A DNA stretch of 64,000 nucleotides, from the NCBI RefSeq assembly GCF_016545825.1, contig NC_052616.1, positions 5,704,001 to 5,768,000 of the forward strand. The letters run 5' to 3'. The DNA is from Eucalyptus grandis. Taxonomy: Eukaryota; Streptophyta; Magnoliopsida; Myrtales; Myrtaceae. This document shows, in pieces, positions 1 to 11,199 of the stretch. Position 1 is the first letter of the stretch. Every line of letters starts with the position of its first letter. The notes under the pieces are model-generated. The model was given only the letters and a program-made list of their open reading frames with translations, made no database searches and had not been told where the DNA came from. The position numbers and the translations under genes were made by a program.

Positions 1-309
1 GTGATGAATCTCGTTGTTTTCTGCCTTTCACCAACTTCTGCATATATACAATGTCAAGTACAAGAACTTCATTAATTTTTGTTGTAAAACTGATTAGTGG
101 AGGCCATGCCACTGCCGCAATGAAAATGAATTTCCAACCCCCTCTCCCCCCGGGCGAATGGTTGGATGATTTGTTTAGGTTTTGTTTGTTTTGTGGAAAA
201 TGAAAAATCTAGAAAACATTTTCATAATAAATAATTGCTCGCATTAGTCAAAATATTTTCATCGAGAACAATGACTTACATATCAATATTTTTATGGATT
301 ATAGATATA
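1..309. other. intergenic, nothing recognised
   Basis: AT-rich sequence with no coding region, repeat or RNA gene that I can support. Confidence 0.5.
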
Positions 310-1121
310 GGCTCTGTTTGATAACCATCCAAACATTGCCAAATTCTGATTATTTGTTCTCGGGAGTAGTTTGGGGACAGAATCGCGTTTGGTAAAATTT
401 TTGTTTCCAGAAATAAATTTCTATTTTTTTGTTCCCGGAAGTAGATTTGGAACGAGAATCAAGAATAAAACAAAAAAGTTGATTCTTGTTCGAGAACAAA
501 TCTAAGAATCAAAACAACTTTTCTTCTTTAATTTTCTATTATTCTTCTTCTCTTTTATTCTTCTTCACCGATTGCCTCGTCCGTCGCTGTCCGCTGCCGC
601 CGTCGTCACTGGTCGTTGGACCTCGCCTTGGCCAAGTGATCGTCCGATGAGCTTGCTGGAGGCAAGCCCAACCACGGAGGAGGCTCGCCCAGCCTCACCA
701 GTGGCCAAGCGGGCCTCGCCTAGCCTCGGCGAGGCTCGCCTGGCCACCACGAGGCTCGGTGAGGCTGGGGGAGCCTCGCCCAGCCCCTGCGAGGCTGGAC
801 TGGCCATCGGCGAGGCTCGGCCGATGAGGGTGGTCGCCGGTCCAACGGCGGCTGCGAAGAAGAAAAATAGGAGAAAAAAAGAAAAATGAAAAGAAAAAAA
901 ATGAAAAAAGTATAAAAATTATTTAAAAATTAAAAGAAATTGATTTAGAACGAGAATCAACGAAAGATCGTACTCAAACGCAATTTTATTTTAGAATAGA
1001 TTTTTTTGGTTAGTTATCAAATGGCTTAAAATGTTTAGAATCTATTCTTGGAAACAGAATAAATTTTTTTATTTCCGATCAAAATTTACTTCTAGGAATA
1101 GAATTGTTACCAAACGCGCCC
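310..1121. mobile_element. MITE-like non-autonomous DNA transposon
   Basis: The left end GGCTCTGTTTGATAAC (from 310) and the right end GTTACCAAACGCGCCC (1106-1121) are imperfect inverted repeats of each other. The trinucleotide ATA occurs immediately outside both ends (307-309 and 1122-1124), as expected for a 3-bp target duplication. The subterminal regions also mirror each other, with words such as GGAACGAGAATCAA on both sides. The centre (about 570-850) is strikingly GC-rich, built from GAGGCTCGCC and CCTCGCC words, and is open in several frames only because of base composition. There is no transposase. The GG-C-TGTTTG-type end and 3-bp duplication suggest the PIF/Harbinger group, but a hAT or other origin is possible. 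Confidence 0.6.
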
Positions 1122-2299
1122 ATATTGGCCGCTCATTCATTCTAGTAAGCGATATAACTAATTATTTTAAATAATTCATTTTTTTGCAAAATAAATGCGT
1201 ATAGTGGGAGAAAAAGTTTTTGACGGATGGCATGCATAGTTGAGAATGCTGCCAAGAGCACGCACGTTTGTGTGCTTTTCTAGTGATGGCTGCGAACGAG
1301 CCAAAATAGTTTGATAGTAGACTGAGATCAAAACATGTAAGTCATATAGGGTTGCGTTAACCTTCATTTCTTGTTAAATTACAGAAGTGTTTCTTTATTT
1401 GTTGACAGTATGAATGTTCGAACTTTGCCATCCCATCCACTTACATCGAGTAAGGCTCTACTCTCAGGTGGCGGGCATGGCTCCCGAGATTAATATGAGT
1501 AGGCGAGGCTATGATTTGAACACAAGATCTATTGGATCAAAACCAAATACTTAATTACTCGGCTAACTTCTAGTCACTTAATTTTTTTTTTTTTACCTGG
1601 TGTCTCTGTCAGTCATGTTTGTATTTTGTTAACTTTCACGCACCTTTCTAGTTTTTGCCTTCTCTTTCCATGGGTGAAGTAGGTGAGAAGTACAACTCTA
1701 CAAAAGCCGGCCCATTGGAAAGTTCCCTCAAAACCGGTGGCTGGCCGTAGATCTCTTCAAATTCCTCCTCTAATTTATGCCATTCCTTCAAATTCATCTG
1801 TCACGGAATGAAGTACATGTCAATGTCATTCCCTCAAAATCGTCTATTCCGGAATCTAGCAGATTTGATTCCGATGCTCCTCCTTCCCCTCGAGAACTCC
1901 TTCCAGTTTCGATTCTCAAAACTTGCTTCGTTCTAACAATGTTCCGTGACTTCCGTCGGCCCGTGTACATATCTGTCTCTTTTGATTCCTTTGTCGGCAT
2001 TGCCAAAACAAAGAAAAGGGGGAGATGCCCTTTCACGGCGAACCATAGAATATGCAGCAGATAGCTCCGTCCACTATCTTTGGCAGAGGCAAAAAGAGAG
2101 AATGCTGCTATCGTCAAAAACTACAATGATCAAAGTACCACATTTCTCTGTTGGCCTCTACCAAGTGCAACATTACGAAAAGATAGTGCCCTTCCCACCA
2201 AGCCAGGGACCAAAAAAAAAAAAAAAAGAGAAGGTGGGGGGCAGAAAGAAATTAAGTGCCGGGTTGATATTTACTCTCTAAATTTGATTTCGGGGTCAA
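1122..2299. other. intergenic, no gene recognised
   Basis: Contains scattered homopolymer runs (poly-T near 1580, poly-A near 2213) and short open frames around 1777-2281 with no recognisable domain and no coherent splice structure. I see no supported gene. Confidence 0.5.
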
Positions 2300-3425
2300 A
2301 ATGAATCTGGGAGTCATTGTTTGAACCGAGTACATGCGTGCCTAAAGGCCAAAAATGAAGTTAAGAGGTGAGAAAAATATCTTATATATATGAAAATAGA
2401 TGGAAGGAGGGCTAGTAGTAATAATATCCGTTTAAGACTAAGTCAATTAAGACTATCATTTAACGAAGTTAAAAGTCAATTTACGATTACTATGAAAAAA
2501 TTATTAAAAAGAAAGTGTTGAAGTCATTGTGCTTTTGCCAAATAAAAAGTGCAATTTAATGCACCGATGAATGGTTGTTGTTGACCGGCTTCACATCCGA
2601 AAAGGAAAAGAAAATAATTTGAAAAAAAGAAAACAAATATACTAAATCTTGGAGTCATCATTTGAACCGAGTACATGTATACCTAAAGATAAAAAATGAA
2701 GTGAATAGGTAAGAAAAATATCTTATATATATGAAAATAGATGGAAGGAGGGCTGGTCCAATGAGGCACTCGTGAAGTACTAATATCCGTTTAAGACTGA
2801 GTCAATTAAGACTACCATTTAACGATGTTAAAAGTCGATTTAGGATTATTATGAAAAAATTATTAAAAAAAAAAGTGTTGAAGTCATTGCACTTTTGCCA
2901 AATAAAAATTGCAACTTAATGCACTGATGAATGGTTGTTGTTGGCCAGCTTCACATCCGAAAAGGAAAAGAAAATAATTTGAAAAAAAGAAAACAAATAT
3001 ACTTGATTTGGGAGTCATCATTTGAACCAAGTACATGCGTACAAGATCTATTTAAAGATCGAAAATGAAGTTAAGAGGTAAAAGAATACCTATATCTATG
3101 GAAAATAGATGGGAGGAGGGCAAATCGAATCTGGCACTCATAAACTAATAATATTCATTTAAGATCAAGTCAATTAAGGCTATCGCTAACAATGATAAAA
3201 GTCAATTTAAGATTACTATGAATGAAATTACCAAAAATAGTTCTAGATTTATTTTCCCTTGATAGAAGTCAATTCAAGATTATTATGGATAAAATTACCA
3301 AAAATAGTTCCAGATTTATTTGCACTTTCAGCCAATCGAAAGGTGCAAATTAATACCACGATAAAAGATGGCTAAATAGGTCGGCTCCCCATCCGAAAAG
3401 GGGCAATAAGATAATTTGAAAAAAA
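2300..3425. repeat. three-copy tandem repeat, ~340-360 bp unit
   Basis: The anchor GAGTCATYRTTTGAACC recurs at about 2311, 2652 and 3012, giving periods of 341 and 360 bp. Each unit then runs through GAAAATAGATGGAAGGAGGG-type, CAATTAAG, AAAAGTCAATTTA and CATCCGAAAAGG words and ends in an A-rich tract. The third copy is the most diverged. It contains a nested duplication: a block ending ACCAAAAATAGTTC(Y)AGATTTATT occurs at about 3199-3255 and again at 3260-3324. The array stops about 440 bp before the ACX1 start codon, so it lies in the upstream region of that gene. No coding potential. Confidence 0.85.
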
Positions 3426-3629
3426 AAAAAGAAAAAAAAAAAAGGAGTTTCCGCTAGGGGGAAGAAAGAAAGAGAAAAAAAGGGAGAGTTTCGCCCACGT
3501 GTAAAATGTCTCTCATAAAAAAAAAGAACAAAACACCAGTCAATTCTAAAATTCATTGAACCTCGGGAAGCTCAATGGTGACACGTCAGCGCTTTGTAAC
3601 AGGCCCATCTCCTTAATTATCTGCTAATA

Positions 3630-3680
3630 TAATTATAAATATAAATATATATACGTGTGTGTGTGTGTGTGTGTGTATCT
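3630..3680 (+). promoter_or_regulatory. putative TATA region and TG microsatellite upstream of ACX1
   Basis: An AT stretch with TATAAATATAAATATATATA near 3635-3652 is followed directly by a (TG)n run to about 3676, then a (CGT)n run at 3725-3747, and the ACX1 ATG at 3869. The position suits a core promoter and leader, but no transcript start can be seen from sequence, so the assignment is tentative. Confidence 0.35.
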
Positions 3681-3868
3681 GTATCCATCACACAGGTTGA
3701 TTTGAGAACTGAAATCAAGATCATCGTCGTCGTCGTCGTCGTCGTCATCGTTCTCGTCGGTGCTGCACGGCCGCATTTGACTCGGCGTAACGAACGAAGC
3801 CGGTTGCGATCTAGGGTTGTTGGGGGCGCGGAGGAAGCTCGAGCCTCGGTCGTTTGTTTTTCCCGATC

Positions 3869-6800
3869 ATGGAAGGCGTCGGCGTCGATCACCTGGCCGA
3901 TGAGCGGCAGAAGGCGCGGTTCGACGTGGAGGAGATGAAGGTCGTCTGGGCCGGCTCTAGCCACGCCGTCGAGGTCTCCGATCGCATGGCCCGCCTCGTC
4001 GCCAGCGATCCGGTCATTGCTCTTGAGCCTCTCTCCCGCGATGCCGTTGATGTCGATGTTTGATGCGAGTGTCCGCGCTTGTTGGCTAGATTTTTTTTTT
4101 TTTTAATAATTTGGCGTAGGAGTCTTTTATTGTTGCCGATGCGGCTTTTTGAATTCGGTTGTGGCAGTTGGCATATTTGATTGTCTTCAATCGTGTGCTT
4201 TTAGAGCATTTGCTGGGGATTTTGGTGCTGAGGTTATAGATTTGCTGTGTGGTGATGATCACTGAAGAGAGGTAACCGTTTCCTAAAATCTGGAATTGGG
4301 CTAGGTGGAATTAAAGGTGGATTTTTGAATGCCGTTCGAAAGGAATCGGTTTGCCAACGTTGGTAATTCGATCTCTTGGAGACAATTTTTAAAGGAGCGA
4401 TTTTGGAGTGACCCACTGTTTTTGAGCTCGTAATCTGTGACGATTTCGCTACTTTAGCCTATAGTTTCTGGTTTTTGTTGTGACTGGTTTGTATCTGGTT
4501 TATTGTTGCAGGCCTTTCGGAAGGACAACAGGACTATGCTGAGCAGGAAAGACCTATTCAAGAATACTCTCAGAAAAGCTGCCTATGCTTGGAGGCGCAT
4601 TATGGAGCTTCGACTTACTGGTTCATCTCCATTTTCGAACCGTTTTAGTGCTGTTGTCTTCTATAAGCTGATGGAATTTCTGGTCTGACAAAATTCAATC
4701 TTTCATCGTGCAGAGGAAGAGGCGTCAAGGTTGAGGTCCTTTATTGATGAACCTGCTTATACAGATCTTCACTGGGTATGGTCTATTCCTAGTGGTATCC
4801 TTGGAGCTTCTCATGCTTCCTTTTTCTTCTCTCCTTTTTGAGCAGGGACTTTCTTAATCGATGATTAGTACTTTTTCTAGCTGAGCATAATGCTCACACG
4901 GAGAGCATTGTTGATTGGCCCCCAAATTTAAGCAATTAACTGTTCAATATATTCTTCGCATCTTATAGAATTGTTTGTAATCCTTTCTAAATTATTGTCT
5001 ATTCAGGAGATCTAATTATTCTTTTGATCATGTAGTTGTGGTTAGTTCTCTCTTTTCATGCTTCCTCACGATGATTTCTCTGCAGGGAATGTTCATCCCT
5101 GCTATTAAAGGACAAGGAACTGAGGAGCAGCAACAGAAGTGGTTGCCGTTGGCATATAAGATGCAAATAATTGGATGCTATGCACAGACTGAACTTGGTC
5201 ATGGCTCAAATGTCCAAGGTCTCGAAACTACTGCTACGTTTGATCCCCAGACGGATGAGTTCATCGTTGATAGTCCCACGCTAACTTCTAGCAAGGTACA
5301 GGATTCAAGGACGGTGTCTTCTTTGAGGGAAGAAAAAATCTAAAGACAGATGATATAATTGACGTTCCTTCTTTTCTTTATTTATCCTTTCTCTTACATA
5401 TTAGTTAGGCCTCTCACTAATCCTTCTTTGATAAATTGCACTGTCAATTCAGAATGTGATAATTAATTTTTTCGGTGCTGTTATCTAGATTTTCAATATT
5501 AGATTTGCTTAATTATGGTTTTACTTTGCTAATAGTGGTGGCCTGGTGGACTTGGTAAAGTTTCCACACATGCTATTGCATATGCACGACTTATCGTTAA
5601 GGGTCAGGACCATGGAGTGCATGGTAAGCTTATCAATTGAGCATTCTACTTGTGTAAGTGTGGCAAGTATTTATAGTATTATTGACATGACATCCCCATT
5701 TCTAGGTTTCATTGTCCAGCTTCGGAGCTTGGATGACCATATGCCTCTTCCTGGCATAACTGTTGGTGATATTGGCATGAAATTTGGGAGCGGAGCTTAT
5801 AACTCCATGGACAATGGACTCCTTAGATTCGATCATGTGCGAATTCCAAGAGATCAAATGCTTATGAGGTTAGGTTTCACCTCTCTTGCTACCTGACAAC
5901 ATTACAACTGTAAATTTTGAAGTTCAAAGAAGATACATTATGATCATTTCAAGTACTAAGTAGCATATGGGACAATATTTTGTGGGAAAATGAAGAGATA
6001 TGGGTGAAAAGAGTACCATGGAAACTCATGAGGCATCATTATCAATTAGGTGGATACAATTGTCTACACGATGGACTATTAGCCCAACGGTAGAGTGTTT
6101 TCTGAAATCCTTGTGAAATGCATCAGGGTTCTGCAGGTTACAAGGGAAGGGAAGGTCGTGCAGTCTAATGTGCCACGACAGCTGATTTATGGGACAATGG
6201 TGTATGTCCGCCAAACTATTGTAGCTGATGCTTCCTGTGCTTTGTCACGGGCGGTTTGTATTGCTACAAGATATAGTGCTGTTCGTAGGCAATTTGGGTC
6301 ACAGAATGGTGGTCCTGAGACCCAGGTAGAGTAATTAGTTTTTCCATCTTTAGATACTGATGCAATGAGGTCTTATTCCATGGTAATTTATTTATGCATA
6401 GGTTTGTTCAATATGATTAGTCCAGCTATGACAAGGACTATGATTATGCTGTCACATCTTTGTACTTGGATGGGTGGGAGTGAAAGGAAATGGAAGAAAT
6501 GATTAACCTAGGAAATTGGTTATTATGAGGAGAAAATAATTGAAGGAGAAGGGAAGTGAATTAAATTTACTCCCTCGGGCACACAAAAGGACTTTTCTGT
6601 ATAGTTGAGAGAGATAGAGGGAAATTGTGTTTAGCTCCCTCACTTCCTGGAAAGCCCTTAATGGGGAATTGATATAGTGAAAAGGACAAGGGGCATTTTA
6701 GCATACCAACTAACTTGATACCCCTCCAAGCCATTGTTCATCCAAACAGGAATGGAAATACCCTTCGCTTCTTTTCTCTTCAATGTTTGTTTCTTTTTCT

Positions 6801-9800
6801 TTCCATTTATATTTCTCCCAACTTAAATACCAAACAGAGTGATACGGCCAGATAATTCCTTTTTAACTAGAAGGATATGGCATAGCAATTAACTTGATCC
6901 ATATTGGTCAACCTATCAAAAGGAGTATTCAACTGGTGACTTTGGGGGGTAGATCTTTTGTCAAATATCATTTTCTTTAGTGCTCTCCAATTATATGTGA
7001 GACTTGGGGTGTTACAAACTTCCACATCTTCAGTTTTATTTGGTCTAACACTCTGATACCATTTAAAGTCTTGGGCCAATATATATGAACTGAGCTCCTA
7101 AAAGAAACAAGTACTTGGTTGGTGGCATTCGGGCGAGTTGTTATTTAAGCATCACTTCGCAAGCTCGTCCACTCTACGTGGGATTGGTCCTCCTGATTTA
7201 TGTAACTTGTTTTGAATCTTTTGGGGTATATTAGTTTCCGAAATGATGCACGGGAGGGCATTTTCAGTACTTGCCTTTTCCATTATCACTTTGTTCTTGA
7301 TTCATTAGCTAACACCTCTGCTGCCTATTCTATATTAGGTGATTGACTATAAAACTCAGCAAAGCAGACTTTTCCCCTTGTTGGCTTCTGCCTATGCTTT
7401 CCGATTTGTTGGTGAATGGTTGAAATGGCTATATACGGATGTGACTCAAAGGTTGCAAGCAAATGATTTTTCAACATTGCCAGAGGCTCATGCGTGCACT
7501 GCTGGTTTGAAATCTTTGACAACCTCTGCAACTGCTGTATGTGATACTTTCTGACCTCTTATCTTTTTCCTCATCACATGCATATGTATTTTATTCTCTC
7601 TTTCTCTCTCTCTCTCTCTCCACACAAAAGAAAGGATAGAAAACAACATGGAAATCTGATTGGCCAGTAGAGGAATTGCAGACTGGGCCAAAACAGTACT
7701 CAAGGCCTGTTTAGTTTTGCTTGTTACTATTTCATTCCTTTGAATAACCTCGTCTTTGCATTTCCTTGTTGTTTTTATGTTACTCTAGGTATGGTTTGGA
7801 TGTTGAGATATTTTCATGAACTTGATTACACAGTAGTATTGCCTGAACAGCTTTGACAGCCCATGGCAGAAGCCTGATAGTATATACCAGAAAGACTTGG
7901 GAAAGATAGTTTTTCATGTACACAAGTTGGGGCATAAAAGGAATTGAAGTTAAGAATGCATGATATTTTAGCGTTTGATTGTTATCTGTGCTTGAAGATT
8001 TAATGCCCTATAATGCCTGCATCGTGTTGTTATTTTTTCTCATGCTTACATTTAAATTGACCATTTCCACGTGTTATCCTTTTGTTTTTCCAGAACTCGT
8101 ATCTCATTGTAGATGTGATCTACAGAAGTATTTCATTATTTATTGCTAAAAGGCATCGGGGCTTCCTATCACTTTTTGATGATTTTGGATGTCAACCATT
8201 TTCTTCCTTGTACTTCACATATTGGTGTGCAATTTATTTAAGATTAACTGAAATTAGCAGTGTTGGATGCTTTTGCTGAAAAAAACTTTCTTTGGTAGGA
8301 TGCAATCGAAGAGTGTAGAAAACTATGTGGTGGTCATGGTTACCTGAGTAGCAGTGGTCTTCCTGAACTGTTTGCAGTTTATATTCCTGCCTGTACGTAC
8401 GAAGGAGACAATACTGTACTGCTTTTACAGGTATCTTTTCTGCTTAGGTGATCCCTTGCATAACCTGGTGAGGTTGCTCCATCAACAGGCCATTCAAGTT
8501 CTTGTATTATGTCAACTTTATTACGTCTTTCATTTTCAACCAAAGAGCTGATAAAAAAATTTATCTGCAGGTTGCGAGGTTTCTTATGAAGACTGTTTCT
8601 CAGTTGGGCTCTGGGAAACAGCCTGTTGGCTCAACAGCATACATGAGCCGGGCAGAACATCTCATGCAATGCCGTTGCAGTGCTCAAAGAGGTAACTTTA
8701 GACTTTTCTTACTCAAAGTTCCATCTGGAGCTTCTATAAATCTATTGTTATACATGCACTATACTTTGATGAAATTTCTGTTATGTGAGAGAACTTCTTT
8801 TCGTATTTGATGTAAATAGAGAATATTGGAGAATAGGAGCGATGGTTTGGATGATCAACAGTTGTTCATTATATTGGGGTGACGAGCTTGATACAATGGC
8901 TGACTTATGAGTATGCCTATCGGTATATTTGAGGCCTGACTGGACATTATTAGATTGCCTCCACATTTGGGATTAGAAAAGTTGGGGAAGGGGATTGATG
9001 AGATTTTGAAATAAATGTGGATTGTTGTTTTGACCTGATTTTACTGGTTTGAGCTGCTTTACATGCCTTCATTATGCAATGACAGACACGACTTCACTTT
9101 TCATGTTTTTCTTACAGTTGAGGATTGGTTGAAGCCCAATGTAGTTTTGGAGGCATTTGAAGCAAGGGCCTTGAGGATGTCAGTTGCCTGTGCGCAGAAT
9201 CTTGGCAAATTCTCGAATCCAGAAGAAGGTATTTATGGATCTTCTTATTCTGCTTTCCTCTGATATTTGACTGCGGTAGACACTTGCTCATAAAACAGTA
9301 GAGGGGCAAAAACATTCATGTTATTGCAAATCCAGAATCTAGAGAGTATATTTAGCTCTTCATGCGGAAGAGGTGCATAAACCCTTCTGCAAGGTACAGA
9401 CTCAGGAACATCGCATTTATTCTGCAGGCTTTGTTTAATAATGGTGCAACTGAGATGTCTTTCCACTTGTCTTTTCTCTATTGCACAGGTTTTGCAGAAC
9501 TGTCTGCTGATTTGGTTGAGGCAGCTACTGCTCATTGCCAATTAATTGTCGTTTCCAAGTGAGTATCCCTGTTGTTGTGAGTTGGTTAAACACATTTCTC
9601 ATATCTGAAGAAGTTACTCTAGGGTATCCACACATGCACTTGTGAGCATCTTCGCGTACAAAGCTGAATGTATTCCTCGCTTGTGTAGTTAATTACTTGG
9701 GTACATAAAGCAAAACCTTTGAGGAAGCTTTTGTAGCTACTTAAATATGGTGTCAGATATTTGTTCTGTGTGTTTACACAATAAGCCAGTGAGGCTGCAA

Positions 9801-10580
9801 GATTTAAGCATAACATTTTGAATGTCTAGTTTTTTCCAAGTTGCTTGTGAGATTTGGCACAACTTTTTTGTTACCTTGATTTGTAGGTTTTGACATGTAA
9901 ATTCTTGTGAAGTTGATCACAATGTATATAGAGTAACTGAAAGGAGGGAAATTTGGTTTTTGGGGTGGAAACACGTGGCCTTTGTGATATATGTATTAAA
10001 TCAGTGTAACAAATCAGCTGTTTTCCGATTGATTGCTCGGTTTTTGTGAAAGCGATAACGATTCTTTTCTTTTTTTCTCTTTTTTGGTTCCAGATTCATT
10101 GAGAAATTACAGCAAGATATACCTGGAAAGGGGGTAAAGCAACAATTGCAGACACTTTGCAGTGTTTATGCGCTGCATCTTCTCCACAAGCATCAGGGAG
10201 ATTTTCTGTCCACCGGTTGCGTCACTCCAAAACAAGCTGCCTTGGCCAATGAACAACTCAGATCTCTTTATTCTCAGGTTTGTCATAAACAGGACACCCC
10301 CATCTTTTCATGTTCACAAGAAATGTACCTGTCAAATGATTGCTAATTGGATAAGCCCCAACGACTTTAGGTTCGTCCGAATGCAATTGCACTTGTCGAT
10401 GCATTTAACTACACCGACCATTACCTTGGCTCTGTTCTTGGCCGCTATGATGGGAACGTGTATCCGAAGCTGTATGAGGAAGCGTGGAAGGATCCTCTAA
10501 ATGACTCTGTCGTGCCTGATGGCTACCATGAGTACATCCGCCCCGTGCTAAAACAACAGCTTCGCAATGCAAGACTCTAA
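3869..10580 (+). CDS. ACX1: peroxisomal acyl-CoA oxidase, ACX1-like (14 exons, 666 aa)
   Basis: Coding exons: 3869-4012, 4512-4620, 4714-4775, 5086-5295, 5536-5623, 5706-5868, 6127-6325, 7339-7536, 8299-8430, 8571-8691, 9118-9228, 9489-9558, 10094-10277, 10371-10580. All junctions are GT-AG and all phases close. Visible marks: N-terminus [30 protein letters not shown] in exon 4 (FAD/substrate region); WWPGGLGK at 176-183; TYEGDN with Glu426 as the expected catalytic base; C-terminal ARL, a type 1 peroxisomal targeting signal. Length matches the roughly 664-aa family norm. Known role of the family: the FAD-dependent first step of peroxisomal beta-oxidation, acyl-CoA to trans-2-enoyl-CoA with H2O2 release; ACX1 acts on medium to long chains and in jasmonate synthesis. 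Exon 1 lies in a GC-rich stretch. The gene looks intact. ACX1 versus its close paralogue ACX5 cannot be decided here. Confidence 0.96.
6880..7230 (-). mobile_element. possible LTR-retroelement/TRIM remnant in ACX1 intron 7
   Basis: Read on the minus strand, TGGTATCAGAG occurs around 7050-7062. This word matches the tRNA-iMet primer-binding site typical of plant LTR retroelements. It is followed by GTTTGTAACACCCCAAGTCT, a phrase style common in short TRIM-like elements. No paired LTRs or coding domains were delimited. The intron (6326-7338) is one of the longest of the gene, consistent with an insertion. The boundaries are guesses. Confidence 0.35.
7594..7622 (+). repeat. CT microsatellite in ACX1 intron 8
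   Basis: A run of TC dinucleotides with one interruption lies within the intron between exons ending at 7536 and starting at 8299. It has no coding consequence. Confidence 0.8.
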
Positions 10581-11199
10581 AGAACACGGCTCTCTGGTCC
10601 GGCCGCTTGCGTTTCATAATATATTGTTAGTTGTGTAGTTTAAGCCAATAAACTCAGCTGCAATGAGTGCCAGGAAGGTGGTAGAACTTGGTATTTAAAC
10701 AAAGCTTCTGTAGCAGGAGTGATCGATTATGGTAGATAAAGATGAGTGGTAGCGACCAATAATTTGGGACATCGAGAGATGCGTACTCTTGTATTCTTTC
10801 TCTAGCATGAATTGGGACTACAAATAATGTGTAAAGAAGAGTAATTCCTTAGCATTGAACAGATAGTTTCTTGCATTATTTTTTTTTTATTCTACTGTTC
10901 TATGGCATTTCTTGACATGTAATTTTGAATATGGTCGGGGAACAAGCTGAGGAAATCATGGTCCATGTTTCATAGGAAATAGATCTTGTGGTATCGACTC
11001 ATTCCTGTCATATGTATGCGTTGATCTTACCTTTGGGATTCCATGCGGTACATGTACTATTTTCTCGTTAAGCATGTTTAGTTAAGCATGTTTGATAAGT
11101 GTTCCGAGAGCATCTCTCTACTAGACATTCTACTACTTCTTCCTGCAAATGTCGTGATTGTAAATCCCAAATTCACTCGAAGCAAGGGACGCGGATCTG
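10581..11199 (+). other. ACX1 3' flank with possible poly(A) signals
   Basis: After the ACX1 stop codon, AATAAA occurs near 10648 (in CCAATAAACTC), a plausible plant polyadenylation signal. The rest is unannotated sequence with a T-rich stretch near 10880. Confidence 0.4.

Noticed and set aside
565..889. Overlapping open frames of 80 and 105 codons on both strands
   Set aside because: They lie in the GC-rich core of a MITE-like element, are simple repeats of the same words and show no domain.
3617..3964. Frames with poly-Val/Ile or Thr/His runs near ACX1
   Set aside because: Produced by TG and CGT microsatellites; they overlap the real first exon of ACX1 in the wrong frame.
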